NCBI GenBank assembly: GCA_028285495.1
Contig: JANQPB010000019.1
Coordinates: 1 to 39,979, forward strand
Direction: 5' to 3'
Source of the DNA: Acidimicrobiales bacterium
GTDB lineage: Bacteria > Actinomycetota > Acidimicrobiia > Acidimicrobiales > SZUA-35
DNA length: 39,979 nucleotides
The translations under genes were made by a program, and so were the position numbers. The notes under the pieces were generated by a model. It saw only the letters and a list, made by a program, of their open reading frames with translations, was not told where the DNA came from and searched no databases. Shown here piece by piece: positions 28,152 to 36,833 of this stretch. Numbering within the stretch: position 1 is the stretch's first letter; every line of letters starts with the position of its first letter.

Positions 28152-29486
28152 TCAGTGGGGCAGGTCGAAGGCCGAGCGGACCTCGCCGACGACGTAGATG
28201 CTGCCGGCGACGAGGATCAGATCGTCGGCTGCGGTGACCGCCCTGGCTCGGGCGATGGCCTCGTCGGCCCGGCGGACCACCTCGGCCGAGATGCCGAGCG
28301 TGGCGGCGGCGGCCGCCACCTCCTCGGCTGGCAATGCCCGTGACCAGTCCGGCTCGGTGCAGATGACGGCGTCGAAGTCGTCGGCCCCGAGGGCGGTGAG
28401 CATCTCGATCGGGTCCTTGCCCCGCAGCATCCCGACGACGAGGACCCACGAGCCGAGGCGGGCGAACTCCTCGTTGAGCGTCCTCGCTGCGGCGGCGGCG
28501 CCGTCCGGGTTGTGGGCCCCGTCGAGCACGATCGTCGGCTCCCGGTCGACCACCTCGAACCGGCCGGGCAGCCGGACCTGCCCCAGTCCCTCGGTGATCA
28601 GGTCCTGGGGGGTCGGGCGATCGAAGAAGGCCTCGACGGCGACGACGGCGGTGGCGGCGTTGTCACCCTGGTGACGGCCGTGGGCCGGCACGAACAGCTG
28701 GTCGTAGGTCTCGCCCGGCGTGCGCAGGTCGATGCTGCGGCCGCCGACGGCGAGCTCGTTGCCCTCGACCTCGAAGTCGGTCCCGGCCTCCCACAGCCCG
28801 GCCGACGGCTCGTCGGCGAACAGCGGCAGCAGCTCACCCATCGGGCTGCCGAGCACGACCCGGCTGTCCGGCTTGATGATCCCCGCCTTCTCGGAGGCGA
28901 CCTTGCGCTCCCAGCCGTCGGAGCCGTCGGTGTGGTCCTTGCCGATGTTGGTGACGACGGCGACGTCGCCGTCGAGCACGTTGGTGGCGTCGTAGCGGCC
29001 CAGGAGCCCGACCTCGACGACGGCGACGTCGACGCCCTGCTCGGCGAACCAGACGAAGGCGGCGGCGGTCAGCAGCTCGAATCGGCTGGGGCGGTGGTCG
29101 ACCAGCGGCTCGACGGCGGCCAGCAGCTCGACGACCCGGGCCAGCTCGTCGTCGGCGATGTCGCGCCCGTCCCAGTCGAGGCGCTCGTTGACCTTCTCCA
29201 TGTTCGGGCTGGTGTAGAGCCCGACGGAGAGATCCATCGACCGCAGGATCGAGGCCGCGTAGCGCGACACCGAGCCCTTGCCGTTGGTTCCGGTGACGTG
29301 GATCGACCGGTAGGCCTGCTGGGGGTCACCGAGGGAGGCCATGAGCGACCGCATGGGGTCGAGGCTGAGACCGTCGACCTGGCCGGCGGTCGGCAGCTCG
29401 GGCGCCGGCGGGGCGAACCGGTTGGCCCGGAAGCCCTCCAGGTTGGTGAACGAGTCGAGGTAGGCGACGGCCGAGGCGTAGTCCAT
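28152..29486 (-). CDS. folC: Dihydrofolate synthase / folylpolyglutamate synthase
   Basis: The 444-residue Mur-ligase-family enzyme adds glutamate to dihydropteroate or folates using ATP. P-loop HVTGTNGKGSVS lies near residue 63, then SPNMEKVNERL, VGLLGRYDATNVL, and DGAHNPDGAAAAARTLNEEF in the C-terminal domain. It follows clpX, a common actinobacterial linkage (there with valS). A TAGGAT box lies 10 nt before the ATG and there is no strong Shine-Dalgarno sequence, so it may have its own promoter in the 118-nt gap. Confidence 0.94.
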   Translation of the reverse strand: MDYASAVAYLDSFTNLEGFRANRFAPPAPELPTAGQVDGLSLDPMRSLMASLGDPQQAYRSIHVTGTNGKGSVSRYAASILRSMDLSVGLYTSPNMEKVNERLDWDGRDIADDELARVVELLAAVEPLVDHRPSRFELLTAAAFVWFAEQGVDVAVVEVGLLGRYDATNVLDGDVAVVTNIGKDHTDGSDGWERKVASEKAGIIKPDSRVVLGSPMGELLPLFADEPSAGLWEAGTDFEVEGNELAVGGRSIDLRTPGETYDQLFVPAHGRHQGDNAATAVVAVEAFFDRPTPQDLITEGLGQVRLPGRFEVVDREPTIVLDGAHNPDGAAAAARTLNEEFARLGSWVLVVGMLRGKDPIEMLTALGADDFDAVICTEPDWSRALPAEEVAAAAATLGISAEVVRRADEAIARARAVTAADDLILVAGSIYVVGEVRSAFDLPH

Positions 29487-29496
29487 GCGACCCGCG

Positions 29497-29502
29497 ATCC
29501 TA
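29497..29502 (-). promoter_or_regulatory. Candidate -10 box for folC
   Basis: TAGGAT on the minus strand, 10 nt before the folC ATG. Confidence 0.35.
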
Positions 29503-29604
29503 CCGGTCGATGGCGGGGGCTCGGTCGTGTCGGCCGTCGGCCGGGCGGCGGCGGTCGCAGTGGTGGCGCCGGCGGTGGCCGAGACCTGGCTCAGGCTCGG
29601 TGGC

Positions 29605-30870
<1,266 letters not shown>

Positions 30871-30907
30871 GCTGCGCTCCCCTACCTACTTGTCGCTGGT
30901 GTCCAGC

Positions 30908-30925
30908 CGCTGAGGACGCTCAGCG
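30908..30925 (-). other. Hairpin in the clpP-clpX intergenic region
   Basis: CGCTGAG pairs with CTCAGCG across a 4-nt loop, about 40 nt before the clpX start. It could be a clpP terminator or part of a clpX leader. Nothing else is recognised in 30871-31126. Confidence 0.35.
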
Positions 30926-31126
30926 TGAGACGGATTTGGCCCGGTGGTCGACCGGGTGACGGCGGTTGTCGTGCTCACAGTGATCTTCCCGTTGCCGGGT
31001 GCTTGTCCCGTTGCCGGTCGACGGCGCAACGGGCGAACGGTGCCCGCCGACCGACGGCAGTCGATGGTCGTCGTCACGTCGCCGAAGCGGTGCGGTTCCG
31101 CCGGAGCCGACATCAGGTCGCCGATC

Positions 31127-31813
31127 CTACGAATCGACGGCCCGGATCGGCCCGGAAGAATCGACCACGTCCCGCTCTGCGATGACCTCGTCAATGATGC
31201 CGTATTCTCTCGCCTCGTGCGCGGTCATCACAAAATCCCGATCCGTGTCCTCGGCGATCTTCTCGATCGGCTGGCCGGTGTGGCGGGCCAGGACCTCCTC
31301 GAGCGACGACTTGAGGCGCTCGATCTCCTTGGCTGCGATCTCCAGATCGGAGACCTGGCCCTGGGCCCCGGTGTAGGGCTGGTGCAGGAGGATCCGGGCG
31401 TTCGGCAGGCCGAGCCGCTTGCCCGGTGAGCCGGCGGCCAGCAGGATGGCGGCGGCCGAGGCGGCCTGACCGAGGCAGATCGTGGCCACGTCGGGCTTGA
31501 TGTAACACATCGTGTCGTAGATGGCGAACATCGCGTTCACGTCGCCACCGGGCGAGTTGATGTAGAGCATGATGTCGCGGTCGGGGTTCTCGGACTCGAG
31601 GTGCAGCAGCTTGGCGCAGACCAGGTTGGCGACGTCGTCGTTGATCGGGGTGCCGAGGAACAGGATGTTGTCCTTCAGCAGGCTGGAGAACAGATCCCGG
31701 CCGACGACGCCACGAGGGGTGTCCTCGTAGATGGTCGGGATCGTGTAGCTGGCGACGGGGAGGTGGTGGCGGTCAGGGTCGCTCATGTTCGGGCTCATTC
31801 TCTGGTCGGTCAT
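31127..31813 (-). CDS. clpP: ATP-dependent Clp protease proteolytic subunit ClpP
   Basis: The 228-residue serine protease forms the barrel degraded-substrate chamber with ClpX. Catalytic Ser in [14 protein letters not shown], His in [10 protein letters not shown], Asp in the [14 protein letters not shown] segment. The GQAASAAA form and following [14 protein letters not shown] match actinobacterial ClpP2 better than ClpP1; no second clpP is adjacent, unlike mycobacteria. The ATG at 31813 overlaps the tig stop as ATGA; internal ATG 31798 and 31786 are also possible starts. Confidence 0.95.
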   Translation of the reverse strand: MTDQRMSPNMSDPDRHHLPVASYTIPTIYEDTPRGVVGRDLFSSLLKDNILFLGTPINDDVANLVCAKLLHLESENPDRDIMLYINSPGGDVNAMFAIYDTMCYIKPDVATICLGQAASAAAILLAAGSPGKRLGLPNARILLHQPYTGAQGQVSDLEIAAKEIERLKSSLEEVLARHTGQPIEKIAEDTDRDFVMTAHEAREYGIIDEVIAERDVVDSSGPIRAVDS

Positions 31814-33261
31814 TCCTCTTCGGAGGCGTCTGCGACCGCGTCGGCCGCTGCCTCGTCGGCGTCGGTTGGCAGTTCCGCGTTCGGTTCCGTCTCCGCCTCA
31901 TCGGGGTCGGATCCGTCGGCCTCGGCGTCGTCGGGATCGTCCGGCATTTCTAGCGCATCGGCGCTGACGGGTTGGCCATCCTCGTCGACGACCTCGGCCC
32001 GCTCGATCAGCCAGTCCATCGTCTTGGTCTTGATCAGGTCGGCCCGCACCGCCGGGAGCTGTCCGGCCTCGGCCAGCTCGGCCCGGACGTCGGCGACCGA
32101 GCGGTCGAAGCGCTCGGCCACGGTCTCGAGCTCGGTGTCGAGCTCGTCGTCGGTCGCGGTGATCGACTCCTGGGCCGCGATCGCCCGGAGGGCCAGATCG
32201 AGCTTGGCCGTGACCTGGGCCTGCGTGCGCATCTCGTCCATCACCGTGGCCGGGTCCTGGCCGGTGAACTGGAGGTACTGCTCGAATTCGATGCCCTGGG
32301 CCTGGAGCCGCATCGCCATGTCCTGGAGGCGGTTCTCGGTCTCGTTCTCGACCATGGCGTCGGGCACGTCGTCGTCCTCGACCAGCTCGGCCACCAGCTC
32401 GGCCAGCTTGTTCTGCCTGGCCGACCGGGCCTGCATGAGGCGGGTCTCGGTCATGCGGGTGTGGTAGTCGGCCCGGAGCTCGTCGATGTTGTCGAACTCG
32501 GAGTTCTGGCTGACCCACTCGTCGGTCGGCTCGGGCAGCACCCGCTCCTGGACCTCGCTGACGGTGATCGAGAAGTGGAGGGGCTCGTCCTCGTCGTCGT
32601 CCGGATGGTCGGCGGTGAACTCGAGCTCGTCGCCGGCGGAGGCGCCGGTCAGCTGCTCGTCGATCTCGTCGATCCCGGTGGCGCCGCTGCCGACCTCGTA
32701 GTTGTAGCCGTCGGTCGTCATGCCCGGGACGGGCTCACCCTCGTGGGTGGCGGCGATATCGATGACGACCTGGTCGCCATCGGCGGCGGGCCGCTCGACG
32801 GTCTCCAGCTCGGAGAACTGCTTGCGCATGCGGTCGACGGCCTCGTCGACGTCCTCGTCGGCCACGTCGAGCTTGGGTACTTCGACGGTCAGGCTGTCGT
32901 AGCCGCTGACCTCGACCGAGGGGCGGACCTCGACGACGGCGTCGAAGGCCACGGCGCCTTCCTCTTCGCCGGCCGTGATGTCGATCTCCGGCGGGGCGAT
33001 GACGTCGACCTCATGCTCCTTGACGGCCTCGGAATAATAGGTGGGGAGCGCTTCGCGGAATGCCTCACCCCTGGCGTACTCCTGGCCGATGCGGGCCTCG
33101 AGGACCTTGCGTGGGGCCTTGCCCGGCCGGAACCCGGGGAGGCGAACCTCCCGGGCGAGGCGAGCGAAGGCCGCATCGAGGTCCTTCTCGAACTCCTCTT
33201 CGTCGAGCTCGACGACGAGCTTGACCTTGTTGCCCTCCAGGGGCTCAACCGTGGACTTCAC
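31810..33261 (-). CDS. tig: Trigger factor (ribosome-associated chaperone and prolyl isomerase)
   Basis: The 483-residue protein has the ribosome-binding N-terminal domain with [17 protein letters not shown] near residue 44, an FKBP-type isomerase domain (about 150-245) and a helical C-terminal chaperone domain. The last 45 residues are an acidic Asp/Glu/Ala tail ending DASEEE. The start GTG 33261 gives the family N-terminus [14 protein letters not shown]; the open frame continues upstream antisense to tRNA-Pro and is not real. It overlaps clpP by ATGA. A TACACT box lies 7 nt before the start with no Shine-Dalgarno sequence. Confidence 0.95.
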   Translation of the reverse strand: MKSTVEPLEGNKVKLVVELDEEEFEKDLDAAFARLAREVRLPGFRPGKAPRKVLEARIGQEYARGEAFREALPTYYSEAVKEHEVDVIAPPEIDITAGEEEGAVAFDAVVEVRPSVEVSGYDSLTVEVPKLDVADEDVDEAVDRMRKQFSELETVERPAADGDQVVIDIAATHEGEPVPGMTTDGYNYEVGSGATGIDEIDEQLTGASAGDELEFTADHPDDDEDEPLHFSITVSEVQERVLPEPTDEWVSQNSEFDNIDELRADYHTRMTETRLMQARSARQNKLAELVAELVEDDDVPDAMVENETENRLQDMAMRLQAQGIEFEQYLQFTGQDPATVMDEMRTQAQVTAKLDLALRAIAAQESITATDDELDTELETVAERFDRSVADVRAELAEAGQLPAVRADLIKTKTMDWLIERAEVVDEDGQPVSADALEMPDDPDDAEADGSDPDEAETEPNAELPTDADEAAADAVADASEEE

Positions 33262-33268
33262 CGACTGA

Positions 33269-33274
33269 AGTGTA
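33269..33274 (-). promoter_or_regulatory. Candidate -10 box for leaderless tig
   Basis: TACACT on the minus strand ends 7 nt before the tig GTG, consistent with transcription starting at the start codon. Confidence 0.4.
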
Positions 33275-33370
33275 CCGACGGGTTGAGGGGGCGCGCGACC
33301 CGTTCCAGCGGGCCGGGAAGGTCGAGGCGGGGTGCGGGTGGCGTGGCTACGATGAGAGACGTCGGACCGA

Positions 33371-33447
33371 CGGGATGTGGCGCAGCCTGGCAGCGCACCT
33401 GCTTTGGGAGCAGGGGGTCGGGAGTTCAAATCTCCCCATCCCGACCA
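33371..33447 (+). tRNA. tRNA-Pro(UGG)
   Basis: A full cloverleaf is visible: acceptor CGGGATG/CATCCCG, D arm GCGC/GCGC, anticodon arm CCTGC/GCAGG with loop TTTGGGA (anticodon TGG), and T arm GGGAG/CTCCC with loop TTCAAAT. The 3' CCA is encoded. The tRNA is intact, and accessory DNA with an integrase begins downstream, so its 3' end is a likely integration target. tRNA-Pro is also the target of the Streptomyces element pSAM2. Confidence 0.97.
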
Positions 33448-33494
33448 GTAACGGAGCGGGTTTCGCCGGCCCGCCTCGAGCGCCAGATAGGCAC

Positions 33495-33514
33495 TGGTAG
33501 CCATTTTGGTAGCC
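33495..33514. repeat. Direct repeat TGGTAGCC x2, 12-bp period
   Basis: TGGTAGCC occurs at 33495-33502 and 33507-33514, about 50 bp past the tRNA-Pro 3' end. Position and spacing suit arm-type binding sites of a tyrosine integrase. The rest of the gap 33448-33670 has no gene; it ends with the promoter of the next gene. Confidence 0.4.
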
Positions 33515-33658
33515 CCGACGCTCGGCCGGCCGGCTAGCCACTCGGGGGTGATCCGCAGCCACCACGCCTGCAACACGGCGGCGACCTCGCCGAGGAGGTT
33601 TCTTCACACGATCAGGCGAAGATTTCGTCTGCGTGCTGGATAACTTCGTACGGCCATG

Positions 33659-33664
33659 TAAACT
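33659..33664 (+). promoter_or_regulatory. Candidate -10 box for leaderless cargo gene
   Basis: TAAACT ends 6 nt before ATG 33671 and there is no Shine-Dalgarno sequence between them. Confidence 0.45.
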
Positions 33665-33670
33665 CCTCAC

Positions 33671-34099
33671 ATGGCAAAGCGAACGAAGGACCAACCCGCA
33701 TGGGCTCAGCCAGAACCGGCCGAGCCAGACGAGGTGGCAAGGGCACGGCGGTACCTCGAGGAGCACCAGCTCACCAAGACGCTGCAGCCCCAGCAGCAGC
33801 ACGAGTGGCACCTGATGTACATCGAGAAGGGGGACGATCATGCAGACTACGAGCTCGAGTACATCCGAGCCGTGATGACCGTCTACGACTACGAACGCGA
33901 GACCTGGGCTCGGCGCCATGCAGAGGCGCGAGTTGCGGCCGGGCGCACCATCAACCACCTCGTCGACGGCGGCCTCCGAGTCGGCTACGCCCTGAAGGAG
34001 CTCGGAGTAAGTCGCTCAACCATGGACAAGTGGCGAGCCGAGGCGAAGACCGCTGGCCCGCGATGGAAACAGCGCAGCGCCGAGGCCGCCGGCCGGTAG
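33671..34099 (+). CDS. Uncharacterised small HTH-like protein, element cargo
   Basis: I do not recognise the 142-residue product. It is highly polar, with an acidic Pro-rich N-terminus, a central helical region rich in Glu, Tyr and Arg (about 45-90), and a C-terminal helix-turn-helix-like segment (about 96-124: GYALKELGVSRSTMDKWRAE) as in small DNA-binding regulators. The start lacks a ribosome site but has a TAAACT box 6 nt upstream. Codon use and GC are lower than in the core genes, suggesting horizontal origin. The next gene starts 35 nt later with a strong ribosome site, so they are probably one operon, with this protein as a candidate regulator or adaptor. Confidence 0.7.
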   Translation: MAKRTKDQPAWAQPEPAEPDEVARARRYLEEHQLTKTLQPQQQHEWHLMYIEKGDDHADYELEYIRAVMTVYDYERETWARRHAEARVAAGRTINHLVDGGLRVGYALKELGVSRSTMDKWRAEAKTAGPRWKQRSAEAAGR

Positions 34100-34122
34100 A
34101 ATCACATCGATGTAAGTAGGGC

Positions 34123-34128
34123 AGGAGG
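34123..34128 (+). promoter_or_regulatory. Strong Shine-Dalgarno site of the second cargo gene
   Basis: AGGAGG with 6 nt to GTG 34135. It fixes the start and contrasts with the leaderless start of the first gene. Confidence 0.8.
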
Positions 34129-34134
34129 TCTCCG

Positions 34135-35019
34135 GTGCCCCGTCGAGTCACCCCAGCGCAGATGCGCAGCAAGCTTCGCCAGGCGGAGGCGAAGCAGCGT
34201 CAGGCGATCAACCGGCACAACGCGGCTGTGCGCAAGGCGAATCGTGCCATCAACCGGTACAACCAAGAGGTTCGGGCACACAACGCACGAGTTCGATCGA
34301 ACCAGGCTCGGCTCCGCAGAGAGCTTCAGCGCTTGAACAACAGGCCAAGGTCGACCACGACGTCTCGCCGGCATGTCGTGGTGCGCACTTCGGTCCAGAC
34401 GGTGCAACGCTCATTCGTTCGCTTGGAGTCGGCCGCGAACAGCCCGACCTGGCAAGGTGACGACGAGCTCTTCGATCTCAGCGAAGGAGAAGCCGCCAAC
34501 AGTGCCGCCGTCCTGAACGCACTGTTCGGCCCGACGGGCGATCAGGGGAATGACGACGGCAGCCAGTTGCGCACAACCACCATCACGGACGAGCTCGCCC
34601 TTCTCGACCCGGACTTGGACAGCCGTTGGCGCGGCGCCTTGTTTGCGCTTCATCCGAGCAACCCGGATGCGAGTCGGCACTTCTGTACGAGCGCTCGTGA
34701 GATGCTCGACCAGATGCTCCTGAGCGCTGCGCCCGACCGGGAGGTGCTGGCCGCAGACCCAAACGCGCCGCTGACACCGCGCGGATCGGTCTCACGGCGG
34801 GCACGGGTTGTCCATTGCCTTCGTCGTCGCGGAACCTACGACGCGGCGCTGGCCGAGTTCATCGATGCCGACATCGACGACGTCGTCACTCTCTTCAGGG
34901 AGTTCAATACGGGAACGCACGGATCGGCAGGGCGATTCGACATTCCCCAGCTGCAAGCGATGAAGCGGCGTGTTGAGGATGCGATTCGATTCGTCAGTCG
35001 CGCCTCCGTACCCCAGTAG
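34135..35019 (+). CDS. Coiled-coil protein with a conserved C-terminal domain, possible pPIWI-associating nuclease-like
   Basis: The 294-residue product has a basic N-terminal coiled coil (about 5-70; repeating Asn/Arg/Ala, for example NRAINRYNQEVRAHNARVR), a linker, and a C-terminal globular domain (about 160-290) with WRGALFALHPSNPDASRHFC, TSAREMLDQMLLSAAPDREV and EFNTGTHGSAGRF. This pattern recalls the predicted pPIWI-associating nuclease families described in bacterial conflict systems, but that is from memory and unverified; conserved Arg, Ser, Glu and His are visible, not a proven active site. No pPIWI, REase or helicase gene is beside it. Cargo gene of the tRNA-Pro element, likely defence or stress related by location. 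Confidence 0.7.
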   Translation: MPRRVTPAQMRSKLRQAEAKQRQAINRHNAAVRKANRAINRYNQEVRAHNARVRSNQARLRRELQRLNNRPRSTTTSRRHVVVRTSVQTVQRSFVRLESAANSPTWQGDDELFDLSEGEAANSAAVLNALFGPTGDQGNDDGSQLRTTTITDELALLDPDLDSRWRGALFALHPSNPDASRHFCTSAREMLDQMLLSAAPDREVLAADPNAPLTPRGSVSRRARVVHCLRRRGTYDAALAEFIDADIDDVVTLFREFNTGTHGSAGRFDIPQLQAMKRRVEDAIRFVSRASVPQ

Positions 35020-35025
35020 CACGAA

Positions 35026-36144
35026 CTACACAGGACGCAGGTTGGCCAAACGTCGAAGACGGTGGCGGTAGACCTCGCTGATCATGGCCTCGGAGGTGCC
35101 GGCCCAGTCCGCAATTTCCCAGCTGGAGTGGCCAGCATCGGCCTGCATGGTGATGGCGGTGTGGCGTAGCTCGTAGGGGCTGATCGGCGGTTCGATCGCA
35201 ACCTCGTCGCAGAGGCGCTTCAGGGACTTGGCGAACGAGTGGCGATCGACCGGATTGCCCCGGGCCGTGGTGGCGATGATGTCGAGATCCTCCCAGGCGT
35301 CCCGGGCCCGCTCCCGCTGGGCCGCCTGCTTGTCCCGCCAGGCTCGGAGACAGTCGACAGTGATCTCGTCGAGCTGGAGGGAGCGGGCGGATTTCTTGGT
35401 CTTTGGCTTGGTGCGGCGGTTCTGGCGGTCGAGCTGGCCCGAGACGGTGAGGACGCCTACCTCCAGGTCGACGTCGGCCCAGCGGAGGGCCCTGGCTTCG
35501 GCCGGCCGGAGTCCGTTGCGGGCGCTGAGGTCGATGAGCACCAGGCGGCTGCCCTTGGCCACCGACAGCAGCGCCGACAGCTCGTCGTGGGTCAGCGCTC
35601 GGCGCTCCTTCTTCTCGACCGTCGTGGCCGGGAGGATCGACAGCTCGGCCACGTTGCGGGTCAGGTGACCGACGCGGATCTCGTTGGCGAGGACGTTGAT
35701 GAGGGTAAATCGGATGCGGCCGATGTGAGCCCGGGAGATCGGGCGTCGCTCCCCTATCCCCTGTGCGGCTGCATCCAGGAAGCCGTCGCAGTCGGCGACC
35801 GTCAGTGTCGCCGTCCGTCGACGACCCAGCGCGTCGCCGATTACCTCGAGCTGCCAGCGGCTCTGGTCGAGCGTGCCCTGGCTGAGGCCCTTCGCCTCCC
35901 GGGCCGCCTGGTAGTCGGCGATGGCATCGCCGATCGTCCGGCGAGCGTTCGTCACGACCTTGGCGGTGTTCAGCTCGTCACGCATCTCCCGCAGCAGCCG
36001 TTGAGCTTCGGCACGGGTTCGAGCCCGACGCTTCTTCCGCTGGCGTCGACCATCCGGTCGACGGGGCAGCTCGATCATCGCCACCCAGCGGCCGAACTCG
36101 TCCTGGAAGACCGACCCCTCGGCGTTGGCTCGGCGCCTAGCCAT
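35026..36144 (-). CDS. int: Tyrosine recombinase / integrase
   Basis: The 372-residue protein has an N-terminal AP2-like arm-binding region (GSVFQDEFGRWVAMIELPRR), a SAM-like core-binding domain (about 65-165) and a catalytic domain with Arg in ARNGLRPAEARALRW, His-x-x-Arg in YELRHTAITM, the second His in DAGHSSWEIADWAG and the nucleophile Tyr in SEVYRHRL. All catalytic residues are present. It would catalyse integration into, and with Xis excision from, an attB site, here probably tRNA-Pro. The start overlaps the xis stop by 8 nt. Its 3' end is 6 bp from the convergent cargo gene. Confidence 0.93.
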   Translation of the reverse strand: MARRRANAEGSVFQDEFGRWVAMIELPRRPDGRRQRKKRRARTRAEAQRLLREMRDELNTAKVVTNARRTIGDAIADYQAAREAKGLSQGTLDQSRWQLEVIGDALGRRRTATLTVADCDGFLDAAAQGIGERRPISRAHIGRIRFTLINVLANEIRVGHLTRNVAELSILPATTVEKKERRALTHDELSALLSVAKGSRLVLIDLSARNGLRPAEARALRWADVDLEVGVLTVSGQLDRQNRRTKPKTKKSARSLQLDEITVDCLRAWRDKQAAQRERARDAWEDLDIIATTARGNPVDRHSFAKSLKRLCDEVAIEPPISPYELRHTAITMQADAGHSSWEIADWAGTSEAMISEVYRHRLRRLANLRPV

Positions 36145-36322
36145 CGTCGGCCTGGTCCCGGAGCGCTCGCACGTACTCCATCAGGTCTTCGCCGGCGACC
36201 AGACGGCGGCCGCCGTCCTTGAACGACCGCAGCTGACCCGACCGGATCCGCTCCCGGACCGTGCTGTTTCCGATGCGCAGCTCCTCGGCCGCTTCCTGGA
36301 CGGTGTAGACAAGGCGGCTCAT
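36137..36322 (-). CDS. xis: Excisionase, MerR-like HTH (helix-turn-helix 17 family)
   Basis: The 61-residue protein has the winged-helix excisionase/AlpA-type pattern VYTVQEAAEELRIGNSTVRE followed by RIRSGQLRSFKDGGRRLVAG. Such proteins bend DNA and steer integrases toward excision. AAAGGAG is 8 nt before the ATG. It overlaps int, as xis does in pSAM2-type elements. Confidence 0.9.
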   Translation of the reverse strand: MSRLVYTVQEAAEELRIGNSTVRERIRSGQLRSFKDGGRRLVAGEDLMEYVRALRDQADDG

Positions 36323-36346
36323 CGCCGACTCCTTTCGCTCTCGTCG

Positions 36347-36408
36347 TGGCCACCCGGGGGCTCGAACCCCGGCACCCTCCTAGCGGTGGGCTGCTCCGAT
36401 GCGTGGCC
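36347..36408 (-). other. tRNA-like remnant upstream of xis
   Basis: On the minus strand GGCCACG can pair with GGTGGCC (six of seven pairs) as an acceptor stem. A perfect T arm, CGGGG/CCCCG with loop TTCGAGC, sits next to it, and a loop CTAGGAG in the middle looks like an anticodon loop. About 11 nt are missing where the D arm should be, and no CCA is encoded. It is best read as a decayed or trimmed tRNA gene, or a tRNA mimic in the xis leader. Confidence 0.4.
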
Positions 36409-36421
36409 GGTCATCTGACGC

Positions 36422-36826
36422 TCAGCCGCTGTCGGCCGCAGCCGCCTTCTTCGCCCCGGCCGAGGCCGGCGTCGATGCCCGGGAGGGCATGGCGTCGAGT
36501 GCGGCGAAGGACTCGGCGTGCCAGGTCTGACCCTGGTTGCCGTTGATCGACCAGTCCTTGACGACGAGACCGGAGAACATGATCTCGGCGTCGAAGTCGG
36601 CCGTCGGGATGTCCTTGGCGGGCACGGTGACGGTGATTTCGCCGTGCTCGCCGCCGGCCCGGTACACGGCCACGCAGCGCACTTTCCAGAGCAGGTAGCC
36701 GGTGTCCTTGTGTCGGGTCTGGTCCTTGGCCCGCTTCTCGGTGTCCCGGTCGTACTCGTAGTGCTCGCCGGTACCGGAGTACCGGAAGGTGAGCTGGCTG
36801 GCGTCGATGGGCTTGGTGCTCAACAT
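36422..36826 (-). CDS. Hypothetical protein of the rep-xis-int module
   Basis: The 134-residue product is not identified. It is beta-rich in prediction by eye, with EITVTVPAKDIP and MFSGLVVKDWSINGNQGQTW, and ends in an Ala/Ser/Lys tail. A small OB-fold single-strand DNA-binding protein helping Rep is a reasonable guess given its place 7 nt after the rep stop, but no motif proves it. No signal peptide or membrane helix. It is clearly co-transcribed with rep. Confidence 0.7.
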   Translation of the reverse strand: MLSTKPIDASQLTFRYSGTGEHYEYDRDTEKRAKDQTRHKDTGYLLWKVRCVAVYRAGGEHGEITVTVPAKDIPTADFDAEIMFSGLVVKDWSINGNQGQTWHAESFAALDAMPSRASTPASAGAKKAAAADSG

Positions 36827-36833
36827 GATGTTG

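Noticed and set aside
33262..33576. Upstream in-frame extension of trigger factor
   Set aside because: It crosses tRNA-Pro on the other strand and is not similar to trigger factor; GTG 33261 gives the family N-terminus.
33640..33650. ATAACTTCGTA, matching 11 bases of a loxP arm
   Set aside because: No inverted partner arm at the right spacing and no Cre-like gene; most likely chance.
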